Shown: one piece after another, positions 47,195 through 55,633 of the stretch | Layout: the number at the start of each line of letters is the position of its first letter | How positions within the stretch are numbered: the first letter of the stretch is position 1 | Source: Alteromonas sp. MMG017 | Lineage (GTDB): Bacteria > Pseudomonadota > Gammaproteobacteria > Enterobacterales > Alteromonadaceae | Reading direction: 5' to 3' | Assembly: GCF_018100795.1 (NCBI RefSeq) | Contig: NZ_JAGJDY010000008.1 | Coordinates: 203,420 to 267,419, forward strand | Length of the DNA: 64,000 nt | Made by a program: the position numbers and the translations under genes | Notes under the pieces: model-generated | Databases searched by the model: none | What the model saw: the letters and a program-made list of their open reading frames with translations, nothing else | Told to the model about the DNA's origin: nothing

Positions 47195-47386
47195 ATTGGT
47201 AAGATCATCGTGGTCATGATCGTGAGCTCTACCAACCTGTAATCACTAAAATCAATTGTATTTCAATGGTTTACTTGTTTATGTTAGATCTCTAGTTAAG
47301 ATCTTAATAGATCTGTTGGACAAAAAATATCTTGTGTGTTAATTCGTCGACTATGAGTTACTTTTTCAACGATATAACAGTAAGAA

Positions 47387-47461
47387 ATGAAAGGTTTACA
47401 TAAATTTTACATTTTTGTGTGGTGTTGCTTCTACGGCAACTTAGGTGTAATCGACCGATAG
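47387..47461 (+). CDS. Possible 24-aa hydrophobic peptide
   Basis: MKGLHKFYIFVWCCFYGNLG followed by VIDR: basic start, one short hydrophobic stretch. Preceded by AGTAAGAA, a weak ribosome-binding site. It lies downstream of the LexA box on the same strand. The size and shape resemble small SOS-induced membrane toxins, but length and composition alone do not prove a gene. Confidence 0.2.
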   Translation: MKGLHKFYIFVWCCFYGNLGVIDR

Positions 47462-47825
47462 ACTGTCTTAAAAGCGCAATCTAGCCGTAATGAAATTGTC
47501 ATTACACTAAATTGGCTTATTTCATAAACTAAGTTGATAAGCCTTCAAGCGTTAGCTATTAAAAAAGCGTTGTCAGTGACATCTTCGCCAATGTTCACGT
47601 TAAAACGTGTAAATTAGTCAATAGTATTAATTTTAACAATGCGCTGGTGTGAAAACCGGCACCTGATCTAGCCCAAACTTAGCTTGGTCGATTTAACATA
47701 GCCAATGTGGTCAGTCTCACATAGACTACTGTCAGCTTCTTGTTGTAAGGCAAGTTTAGTTATTTACGATAGCCACTTATTTATTAGCGCCAGTTATTTC
47801 TACCAATCAACTATTGAGAGGGTTT

Positions 47826-49199
47826 GTGAAAACAGACGAGTCCCCGAGCCGAACCGCGAATCTTTTAAACGGTGATATTCCTTCTACCCTAAAACGCATG
47901 ACAATACCTATGATACTGGGCATGGTCATGATGATGAGCTTCGGGTTAATCGATACCTTCTTTGTCAGTTTATTAGGTACAGAACCTTTGGCTGCCATTA
48001 GTTTTACCTTTCCCGTCACCTTTACCGTTATAAGTTTGAATATTGGGTTAGGCATTGGCACGTCGGCTATTATCGGCAAACTGCAAGGCAGTGGCGAATT
48101 GAGCGAGTCAAAGAATTACGCGACTGGTTCACTAATGCTTTCTGCCTTATTGGTGGGTACGTTGGCGTTAATTGGTTACTTCACCATTGAACCTATATTT
48201 ACATTGCTGAATGCCTCGCCAAGCTTATTACCTTATATAAGGGACTATATGGCCTTATGGTACGCATCGAGTATTTTTCTGTCGCTACCAATGGTGGGTA
48301 ACAGTGTACTAAGAGCCTGTGGCGATACCCGAACCCCAAGTATTGTCATGGCAACCGTAGGTGGTTTAAATGCACTGCTCGACCCTTTGTTTATTTTTGG
48401 CGCAGGTCCGGTCCCCGCAATGGGCATTCAAGGCGCTGCGCTGGCTACGCTATTAGCGTGGATGGTGGGTGCTGCGTGGATACTTTATTTGTTGGCGGTT
48501 AAACGAAATCTAATTCTGCCTCGGTTACTTTCATTACTAGAGCTAAAAGCAATTAGCGGGGATATATTAAAAATAGGCCTGCCAGCCGCTGGGGCTAATA
48601 TGCTTACGCCAATAGCCGGTGGTGTAATGACCGCGGTGGTGGCCGGTTATGGTGCTCAAGCTGTGGCGGCGTGGGGAGTAGGCAGCAGAATGGAGTCTAT
48701 TGCCAGTATCGTGGTACTTGCACTTTCTATGACATTGCCACCCTTTATTAGCCAAAACGTTGGTGCAAATAGATTCGACAGAGTGCATAGCGCTTATATG
48801 GTGTCGTTAAAGTTTGTGCTTTTTTGGCAGTTATTCGTATTTGTTGTTATGTGGGTGTGTTCTGGCTGGATTGCCGTAGCCTTTACCAGTGAACCCGAGG
48901 TAAGCCGCCTCATTCAATTGTTTTTGATGATAGTGCCTTTAGGTTATGGCATGCAGGGTATTATTATTTTAACGAATTCTTCGTTAAATGCGATGCACCG
49001 CCCCTTGAGTGCATTGGCTTTGAGTGTTATCAGATTGTTTGTATTTTTTGTGCCAATAAGTATTGCGGGAAGCTACATTTTCGGTTTAACCGGATTGTAT
49101 TGGGGAACGGTAGTGGCAAATATTGCCATGGCAACCGTATCTTTTGTCGTATTCAAAAATTCGCTCTCGGTATTTAAACAGGAACAACATGCTACTTAG
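47826..49199 (+). CDS. MATE-family multidrug/sodium exporter
   Basis: 457 residues from GTG 47826, with GAGAGG just upstream at short spacing; TTG 47814 is part of that site. Twelve membrane segments in two similar halves. MTIPMILGMVMMMSFGLIDTFF near the start and GLGIGTSAIIGKL match the MATE family, which exports cationic drugs or metabolites against Na+ or H+. Its stop is 28 bases before uvrB, so the two are probably cotranscribed. Confidence 0.92.
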   Translation: MKTDESPSRTANLLNGDIPSTLKRMTIPMILGMVMMMSFGLIDTFFVSLLGTEPLAAISFTFPVTFTVISLNIGLGIGTSAIIGKLQGSGELSESKNYATGSLMLSALLVGTLALIGYFTIEPIFTLLNASPSLLPYIRDYMALWYASSIFLSLPMVGNSVLRACGDTRTPSIVMATVGGLNALLDPLFIFGAGPVPAMGIQGAALATLLAWMVGAAWILYLLAVKRNLILPRLLSLLELKAISGDILKIGLPAAGANMLTPIAGGVMTAVVAGYGAQAVAAWGVGSRMESIASIVVLALSMTLPPFISQNVGANRFDRVHSAYMVSLKFVLFWQLFVFVVMWVCSGWIAVAFTSEPEVSRLIQLFLMIVPLGYGMQGIIILTNSSLNAMHRPLSALALSVIRLFVFFVPISIAGSYIFGLTGLYWGTVVANIAMATVSFVVFKNSLSVFKQEQHAT

Positions 49200-49227
49200 G
49201 TGGCAAGGTAAATAAGGTATTTGATTA

Positions 49228-51243
49228 ATGAGTAAAGGTTTTGAACTTCATTCAAGCTACAAGCCAGCCGGCGATCAACCTGCTGCTATAGAAACCCTAG
49301 TTGATGGGTTAGAAAGTGGCCTAGCAGCGCAAACCCTGTTAGGGGTTACCGGTTCGGGTAAAACTTTTACCATGGCGAATGTTATTAGTGAAGTTCAAAG
49401 GCCAACGCTGATTATGGCGCATAACAAAACCTTGGCGGCACAGTTATACGGGGAGATGAAAGATTTTTTCCCTAACAATGCGGTTGAGTATTTTGTTTCT
49501 TATTATGACTACTATCAGCCTGAAGCATACGTACCCAGTACCGATACGTTTATTGAGAAAGATGCTTCGATAAACGATCACATTGAGCAAATGCGTTTGT
49601 CTGCCACAAAAGCATTGATGGAGCGCCGAGATGTTGTGATTGTCGCAAGTGTGTCTGCTATTTATGGTTTGGGTGATCCCGAGTCGTATATGAAAATGCT
49701 TTTGCATTTGCGACAGGGCGATACCATGGATCAGCGCGATATTTTGCGCAGACTTGCCGAGCTTCAATATAAGCGCAACGATTTAGCCTTCGAACGGGGT
49801 ACGTTTCGCGTGCGCGGCGATGTGATTGATATCTTCCCTGCAGACTCAGAAAAACAAGCAGTGCGCGTTGAGCTATTTGACGATGAGATAGATAAAATTA
49901 GTTTGTTCGATCCGCTAACAGGCGCAGTCGACAAATCAGTTGTGCGGGCAACGGTATTTCCGAAAACTCACTATGTTACCCCAAGAGAAAAAATCCTTGA
50001 TGCCATTGAGCATATAAAGGGGGAGTTGAAGTCTAGAAAGGCGCAGCTGCTAGAAATTAATAAGTTAATCGAAGAACAGCGAATTTCTCAGCGTACTCAA
50101 TTTGATATTGAGATGATGATGGAGCTTGGTTATTGCTCGGGCATAGAAAACTATTCTCGTTATCTATCGGGTCGCGCACCTGGTGAGCCGCCCCCAACCT
50201 TATTAGATTACTTTCCTGCTGATGGCCTTATGTTCATTGATGAATCCCACGTAACGGTTTCTCAAATTGGTGCCATGTATAAAGGGGATCGCTCTAGAAA
50301 AGAAACCTTGGTGGAATATGGGTTCCGTTTACCATCAGCACTAGATAACCGCCCACTTAAATTCGAAGAATTTGAGCAAATTTGCCCACAAACGGTATAC
50401 GTATCGGCCACTCCCGGTGAGTACGAACTTAAAAAGACCCATGGTGATATAGTAGAGCAAGTGGTGCGCCCAACAGGGTTATTAGACCCCATTATTGAAG
50501 TGCGCCCCGTCGCTACCCAAGTGGATGACGTATTATCGGAAATTCACAAGCGAGTGGCGCTTGATGAAAGGGTACTTATTACTACGCTCACTAAGCGTAT
50601 GGCCGAAGATTTAAGTGAATACTTAAATGAGCATGGCGTTAAAGTGCGGTATTTGCATTCCGATATCGACACGGTAGAACGCATTGAGATTATTCGCGAT
50701 TTGCGTATTGGTAAGTTCGATGTGCTGGTGGGGATTAACCTGCTTCGTGAAGGCCTCGATATGCCTGAAGTTTCTTTGGTGGCGATTTTAGATGCCGACA
50801 AAGAAGGCTTTTTGCGAGCAGAGCGCTCACTTATTCAAACCATAGGTCGAGCCGCACGTCATATTAACGGGCGCGCCATTTTATATGGCGATAAAATCAC
50901 CAAGTCTATGAAAAAAGCCATGGATGAAACTGAACGCCGCCGTGAAAAACAGGTTGAGTACAACAAAGCCAATAATATAACGCCGATGCGTTTGAATAAG
51001 CCGATTACCGATATTATGGATTTGGGCGAGGGTGCTCATCCTGCCTCCGGTAAAGTAAGGCTTCGCAAAGTAGAAGAGAAGAAGAAACAGAAGAAAGCGG
51101 CAAGTTCGACAGAGTTAATGGAGCAAATTTCCGAGCTTGAAAAGCAGATGTTTGAATATGCCAGAGAGCTTGAATTTGAAAAGGCAGCTTCCTTAAGAGA
51201 TGATGTAGAAGCACTTCGTAAACAGGTTGTTGCACTGTCTTAA
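49228..51243 (+). CDS. uvrB: UvrABC system protein B
   Basis: 671 residues, standard length. Walker A GVTGSGKT (39-46), the beta-hairpin region [15 protein letters not shown] that clamps DNA, helicase motifs [11 protein letters not shown] and QTIGRAARH, and the C-terminal UVR domain that contacts UvrC ([23 protein letters not shown]). It verifies damage in nucleotide excision repair. No SOS box lies directly before it; the nearest is at 47016, upstream of the MATE gene. Confidence 0.98.
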   Translation: MSKGFELHSSYKPAGDQPAAIETLVDGLESGLAAQTLLGVTGSGKTFTMANVISEVQRPTLIMAHNKTLAAQLYGEMKDFFPNNAVEYFVSYYDYYQPEAYVPSTDTFIEKDASINDHIEQMRLSATKALMERRDVVIVASVSAIYGLGDPESYMKMLLHLRQGDTMDQRDILRRLAELQYKRNDLAFERGTFRVRGDVIDIFPADSEKQAVRVELFDDEIDKISLFDPLTGAVDKSVVRATVFPKTHYVTPREKILDAIEHIKGELKSRKAQLLEINKLIEEQRISQRTQFDIEMMMELGYCSGIENYSRYLSGRAPGEPPPTLLDYFPADGLMFIDESHVTVSQIGAMYKGDRSRKETLVEYGFRLPSALDNRPLKFEEFEQICPQTVYVSATPGEYELKKTHGDIVEQVVRPTGLLDPIIEVRPVATQVDDVLSEIHKRVALDERVLITTLTKRMAEDLSEYLNEHGVKVRYLHSDIDTVERIEIIRDLRIGKFDVLVGINLLREGLDMPEVSLVAILDADKEGFLRAERSLIQTIGRAARHINGRAILYGDKITKSMKKAMDETERRREKQVEYNKANNITPMRLNKPITDIMDLGEGAHPASGKVRLRKVEEKKKQKKAASSTELMEQISELEKQMFEYARELEFEKAASLRDDVEALRKQVVALS

Positions 51244-51414
51244 TAAACCAACTAAACGTTCTTGATGGTAAAACAATCTCAGCAATTTTGTTTCAGTCGT
51301 TTATAACAGTTTGTTTAGAGCAGAAATTCGCCTTAAATTGTCGTTGTAATCAGGGCGCCAGTTGCATATAGTTGATACTTAAGTATCTATAACTATACCT
51401 ATAATGGTGCCTTT

Positions 51415-52341
51415 ATGCTGAATCGTCTTCAAGAGTCGGATATTAAGTTGTTACGCGTGTTTTATGCAGTAGCAAGTTGTAATGGTTTTACTGCTGCAGA
51501 ACCCGTGTTGCGTATGCAACGTCCTAATATCAGTGCTGCAATTAAGAAGCTTGAAGAACGTCTCGATTTAGTATTATGCCACCGGGGTCGTGGTGGCTTT
51601 CAAATGACGAAAGAAGGCGAAGTGGTTTTTCAGGAAACCAAGCGTATTTTTAACGCCTTCGATAATTTTGTGTTTAATTTGAAATCATTACACGACGACT
51701 ACTCAGGTCACATTACGCTAGTTCTTATGGCTGGCCTGCCGCTTTCAATGCATTTAGCAGTGAGTAAAGCGGTTAAAAGTACCATGAAAAAGTTTGATGA
51801 TATTCACGTTAATATCCAAACCCGTTTATATAATGAAGTAGAGCATGTTGCCTTATCCGGAGAATGCCATTTGGTGGTATCGACTTACGATATGGTAAAA
51901 CCCGAATCTGTGACTTTCCATCCTATCGGGATCACCACAGATGGGCGTTTGTATTGTTCACCTACACACCCGTTAGCGAAATACCGTGATACTGCGTTGC
52001 CTGAAAATATAAAAATTGAAGATTATCCGGCCATTGGTATTTCTGGTTTATCATCGGCAAACTACATTGATAATGAGTCTCGTCTTGCCATTCAAACCTT
52101 TTCAGACTCTTTCGATGCCGCAATGTCTGCCATTATGACGGGTGAGTATATCGGTTTATTGCCAGACTACATGGCCAAAGAGCAGGGCGCAGCGCTAGGG
52201 TTAGTGCCTATTGCCAATGGCAGCTTGTATAACTTTAGCCATGATTTGTTTGTAATGAATGGTAAGAACACGCGATTAAATCCCGTGTTACGACACTGCA
52301 TTAAGGAACTCACTTACTTTATAGGCGAAAGTCAAAAGTAG
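51415..52341 (+). CDS. LysR-type transcriptional regulator
   Basis: 308 residues. N-terminal winged helix-turn-helix (about 8-66; RMQRPNISAAIKKLEERL) followed by a periplasmic-binding-like effector domain. It lacks the very common SQPALS-type wording, so it is a divergent member. The downstream pair of membrane protein genes is a possible target; a terminator lies between. Effector unknown. Confidence 0.92.
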   Translation: MLNRLQESDIKLLRVFYAVASCNGFTAAEPVLRMQRPNISAAIKKLEERLDLVLCHRGRGGFQMTKEGEVVFQETKRIFNAFDNFVFNLKSLHDDYSGHITLVLMAGLPLSMHLAVSKAVKSTMKKFDDIHVNIQTRLYNEVEHVALSGECHLVVSTYDMVKPESVTFHPIGITTDGRLYCSPTHPLAKYRDTALPENIKIEDYPAIGISGLSSANYIDNESRLAIQTFSDSFDAAMSAIMTGEYIGLLPDYMAKEQGAALGLVPIANGSLYNFSHDLFVMNGKNTRLNPVLRHCIKELTYFIGESQK

Positions 52342-52366
52342 GTACGCGCAAATCAAATACTGTATG

Positions 52367-52395
52367 AAAACGCCTTGTGAAAACAGGGCGTTTTT
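52367..52395 (+). terminator. Terminator of the LysR gene
   Basis: Stem AAAACGCC/GGCGTTTT with a 12-base loop, ending in five T. Confidence 0.75.
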
Positions 52396-52440
52396 CGTTT
52401 CACCCAAAAGGAATGGTTTATTTTCTTTCTAGTTAAATTA

Positions 52441-52779
52441 GTGTCGTTCTTTTTCGGAACGTATTTGTGCTTTTCACTGCATCATCATTTTGATGTACCC
52501 GTGGTATTGGCTGCCGCCTTTACTGGTTTGGTTGGCAGTTTTTGGCATTGGCCTAAAAAGTATGGCAATCACCCACAAGCTGCTATTTATGCTGGAGCCT
52601 TCGCGGGTATGTGTTCAAGTGCCATTATTACTGGGTGGGAAGCGCTAGTATTTATTTCTGTTGTAGGGGCTGGGGTATATACCCTTACACGCAATATATT
52701 CGAAGGTTTTGGTGGTCGGCTAGGGGCTATTGCATTTACCGCAGTCAGTAGCCTTATTCTTCTAAGGGCGTTGTTTTGA
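52441..52779 (+). CDS. Small integral membrane protein A (unknown family)
   Basis: 112 residues from GTG 52441 (no clear ribosome-binding site). About four membrane segments; contains HHHFDVPVVLAAAFTGLVGS and YAGAFAGMCSS. Its stop overlaps the TTG start of the next gene (TTGA), so the two are coupled and probably form one complex. I recognise no family. Both products share a G-x-F-x-G-M motif. Confidence 0.7.
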   Translation: MSFFFGTYLCFSLHHHFDVPVVLAAAFTGLVGSFWHWPKKYGNHPQAAIYAGAFAGMCSSAIITGWEALVFISVVGAGVYTLTRNIFEGFGGRLGAIAFTAVSSLILLRALF

Positions 52780-53183
52780 CGGCGTTATTAGTTGTTTTAA
52801 TTACCCTTGCCGGTGCATTCACCACCTACCGGTTAGCGAAGCTACGAAGGTTTAATGTAATTCGAGCGTCCAGTTTACTCACAATTTTATTTTACTTTTC
52901 AGTGCTACTTATCGAGAACGTGCTAATGAGCGAAAGTCGTTCATCAGAAACCGCTGAATTTTGGGCAACCGTATTTTTCGGGGGAAGTTTTGTAGGTATG
53001 AGTGCACCGCATCGGTTTTCGTATTACTTGCTCACGATTTCGTCGTTATGCTTTGCCATCATTTTTATGGTGCTACTGCCGCTACTAGAAGGGATTGGGG
53101 GAGCACTTGGGTGTAGCGCTTTTATTTCGGTGGCGATAAGCCACTCATTACGCATGATGGTGAATAAGCTAAAAGGCGCCTGA
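52776..53183 (+). CDS. Small integral membrane protein B (unknown family)
   Basis: 135 residues from TTG 52776, which overlaps the stop of protein A by three bases. Four to five membrane segments. FFGGSFVGMSAPHRFSYY parallels YAGAFAGMCSS in protein A, hinting at related halves. No enzyme motif. The 3' end is 16 bases from convergent queC. Confidence 0.7.
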   Translation: MTALLVVLITLAGAFTTYRLAKLRRFNVIRASSLLTILFYFSVLLIENVLMSESRSSETAEFWATVFFGGSFVGMSAPHRFSYYLLTISSLCFAIIFMVLLPLLEGIGGALGCSAFISVAISHSLRMMVNKLKGA

Positions 53184-53199
53184 GTAGGCGCCAAATCGA

Positions 53200-53856
53200 T
53201 TATTCGTAGCTAAGTGGGTCAGTACAGTGATTTTCTCTGAAAGCTTCTAAGCGCTCTTCACAGGCACCGCATTTACCACACGCTTTCTCTCTTCCGTTGT
53301 AACATGTCCATGTTTCGCCGTAGTCTAAGCCCATTTTTAACCCGTCAGTTAAAATTGCCGTTTTACTGTCTTTAATATAAGGCGTCACAATTTCAACAGG
53401 GGTGTAGTTAGCAATACGACAAACATCACTCATCTTTTCCACAAACTCAGGGCGACAGTCTGGGTAAATAGCATGATCGCCCGAATGAGCGCCGTAATAC
53501 ACTTCATTTGCTTCTAAACTTACCGCATATCCCACCGCTAACGACAGTAAAATCATATTACGATTAGGCACAACGGTTTGCTTCATGCTGGGCTCTTCGT
53601 AATGCCCTTCTGGTACATCGATATCAGAGGTTAGTGATGAGCCACCTATTAAGCTATTAATAGCGCTAATATCCACAATTTTGTGAGGCACGTTTAACGA
53701 TTTACACACCGCTGCCGCATAATCTAATTCTTTTTTATGGCGCTGACCATAATCAAAAGAAAGGGCGTGAACGGTCTTACCATCACGTAAGGCTTTATGT
53801 AAAACAGTGAATGAGTCCATTCCACCTGAATAGATAACAACAACGTTTTCTGACAT
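53200..53856 (-). CDS. queC: 7-cyano-7-deazaguanine (preQ0) synthase
   Basis: 218 residues. PP-loop ATPase motif YSGGMDSFT (9-17), the [19 protein letters not shown] block and the zinc site [15 protein letters not shown] near the C-terminus identify QueC. It converts carboxydeazaguanine to preQ0 in queuosine synthesis. It is divergent from queE with 84 bp between. Confidence 0.97.
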   Translation of the reverse strand: MSENVVVIYSGGMDSFTVLHKALRDGKTVHALSFDYGQRHKKELDYAAAVCKSLNVPHKIVDISAINSLIGGSSLTSDIDVPEGHYEEPSMKQTVVPNRNMILLSLAVGYAVSLEANEVYYGAHSGDHAIYPDCRPEFVEKMSDVCRIANYTPVEIVTPYIKDSKTAILTDGLKMGLDYGETWTCYNGREKACGKCGACEERLEAFRENHCTDPLSYE

Positions 53857-53940
53857 AGTTTTAAAGTTTTGAGAAATTATGCCCGAATTTTATGTGATCC
53901 TTGGTAAAATCGAAACATACAATCGTTAAAGGGTGACATT

Positions 53941-54624
53941 TTGTCGAAATTAATCACGCTGAACATCAATGAAATGTTCGAAACCATCCAAGGAGAAGGG
54001 GCACATACCGGTATCCCGTCTATCTTTGTTCGCTTACAAGGATGTCCTGTGGGTTGCCCATGGTGTGATACCAAACATACCTGGACGCTGAATAACGCCT
54101 TGGTGACCACGGCACAACAAGTTATTGATAAGACCAACGAGTCTGAGCATTTTTTTGAAATCGATGAAAACAAGTTGTTGTCGCTGTTTTCTGAACAAGG
54201 TTATGTGGCAAAGCATGTGGTTATCACCGGTGGTGAGCCATGCATGTATGATTTGCGCCCGCTTACCACACTGTTACATGACAACGGCTTTTCCACGCAA
54301 ATAGAAACGAGTGGCACTTATGAAGTGTTGTGTGATGATAGGACTTACGTGACGGTCTCGCCTAAAATCAATATGAAAGGGGGGATGCCGGTTTTGTTAA
54401 GCGCCCTTGAGCGTGCGAATGAAATAAAACATCCTATTGCCATGCAAAAACACATTGATGAGTTAGATGCGCTGCTAGCCGATGTCTCTTCGTTAGCAGG
54501 TAAGCAGGTTTGTTTACAGCCGATAAGTCAGCAACCAAGGGCGACCGAACTTGCAGTACAAACCTGCATAGCCCGTAATTGGCGACTATCCTTACAAACA
54601 CATAAATATATTGGTATAGAATAA
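53941..54624 (+). CDS. queE: 7-carboxy-7-deazaguanine synthase (radical SAM)
   Basis: 227 residues from TTG 53941, supported by AAAGGGTGA seven bases upstream. The radical-SAM cluster motif is C-x3-C-x2-C (Cys35, Cys39, Cys42 in GCPVGCPWCDTKHTW); ITGGEPCMYDL and the substrate region LQPISQQPRATELAV follow. It performs the ring contraction that precedes QueC. No queD is in the window. Confidence 0.96.
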   Translation: MSKLITLNINEMFETIQGEGAHTGIPSIFVRLQGCPVGCPWCDTKHTWTLNNALVTTAQQVIDKTNESEHFFEIDENKLLSLFSEQGYVAKHVVITGGEPCMYDLRPLTTLLHDNGFSTQIETSGTYEVLCDDRTYVTVSPKINMKGGMPVLLSALERANEIKHPIAMQKHIDELDALLADVSSLAGKQVCLQPISQQPRATELAVQTCIARNWRLSLQTHKYIGIE

Positions 54625-54655
54625 ATTACATAAGCGTGAGCAAAGGAGTTCGATA

Positions 54656-55516
54656 ATGGCGTTGAAGTATGTAAAAACGGCACTGCTTTTGTGTTCGTTG
54701 TTTGTAGCAACACAAAGTGCCGCGGCATTGTGGACAATTAACTACCCCAAACCGCTAGATGACTCTGACGCTCGCGCCGAATACCCCATTGCCTTGCTTA
54801 AACTTGCCCTTGATAAAACGGGTGTAAATTACGAGTTATTGCCATCAGATCGCATTCTTTTGTCTTCAAAGGCATTGCGTCAACTGCGTGAAAATCGTGA
54901 AGTGAACGTGGTGTGGAGCATGACGGACAGCCAACGTGAAAAAGATCTTCTCCCTATTCGAATTCCCATTGCGAAAGGACTCATTGGTCTTCGGGTATTT
55001 GTTATCAATGTAGATAGGGAAGCGGAGTTTGCGCGGGTTTCATCGAAAAATGAATTAATGAACTTTACACCACTTCAAGGTGAGGAATGGCCAGACACTA
55101 AAATACTGCAAGCCAACGGCTTTAATGTTGCCACGGTGCCGAATTTCAAAGATGCCTATTCGTTATTACTGCAAAACAAAGGGGATTTCTTTCCTCGCTC
55201 GGTCATAGAGGTATCAGCTGAACTTGACGGGCGATCGGCATCGCTTAAATTAGAACCTGATATGGCAGTTTATTATCCAACTGCCATGTACTATTTCGTT
55301 AATAAGAGTAACCCAACGTTAGCACGGCTAATTGAAACAGGCTTGAATCGTGCAATTAAAGACGGCTCTTTTGAAGCGTTATTTAAATCTTCTAATGAAG
55401 CAATTTTAGAGCAGTTAGACATCAAAAACAGACGAATCTATACGCTTGATAACCCCTTATTACCGCCTGAAACGCCGTTAGCCGATGAGCGGCTTTGGTA
55501 CGTAATTGATCGGTAG
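54656..55516 (+). CDS. Periplasmic solute-binding-like protein (PBP2 fold)
   Basis: 286 residues. Signal peptide ending SAAA-LWT; AAAGGAG before the ATG. The pattern (LLKLALDKTGVNYELLPSD, NRAIKDGSFEALF) fits the type 2 periplasmic-binding fold used by amino-acid receptors or extracellular sensor modules. No transporter genes are adjacent, so it may be an orphan sensor or scavenger. It ends at a bidirectional terminator shared with asnB. Confidence 0.8.
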   Translation: MALKYVKTALLLCSLFVATQSAAALWTINYPKPLDDSDARAEYPIALLKLALDKTGVNYELLPSDRILLSSKALRQLRENREVNVVWSMTDSQREKDLLPIRIPIAKGLIGLRVFVINVDREAEFARVSSKNELMNFTPLQGEEWPDTKILQANGFNVATVPNFKDAYSLLLQNKGDFFPRSVIEVSAELDGRSASLKLEPDMAVYYPTAMYYFVNKSNPTLARLIETGLNRAIKDGSFEALFKSSNEAILEQLDIKNRRIYTLDNPLLPPETPLADERLWYVIDR

Positions 55517-55581
55517 AGTATGGCTTACAATTCGCTGTAGACTTTTTCTACACCCCTTACAGAACATATATAGAACTCATA

Positions 55582-55609
55582 AAAAAACGCGGCAAGAGCC
55601 GCGTTTTTT
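55582..55609. terminator. Bidirectional terminator between the PBP-like gene and asnB
   Basis: Perfect 12-base stem AAAAAACGCGGC/GCCGCGTTTTTT with loop AAGA; A-run on the left and T-run on the right serve both convergent genes. Confidence 0.95.
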
Positions 55610-55633
55610 ATTTAAAAGTTCAGGTGACTAGAA

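Larger units (their letters stand above)
46786..47825. other. About 1-kb signal-rich region without a convincing gene
   Basis: No frame over about 56 codons. It contains a LexA box (47016), hairpin CCCAGCA/TGCTGGG (47107-47131), an inverted repeat GGTAGAGCT/AGCTCTACC (47131-47139, 47225-47233) enclosing three DnaA boxes, five GATC sites (47203-47313), a 24-codon hydrophobic frame (47387), a hairpin GGCTTAT/ATAAGCC (47514-47543), and palindromes TGTCAGTGACA (47571) and CACGTTAAAACGTG (47596). It precedes MATE-uvrB. Confidence 0.8.

Noticed and set aside
47131..47320. Chromosomal replication origin
   Set aside because: DnaA boxes and GATC sites are present, but there is no mnmG, dnaA or rpmH neighbourhood and only three boxes; a DnaA-regulatory site is more likely.
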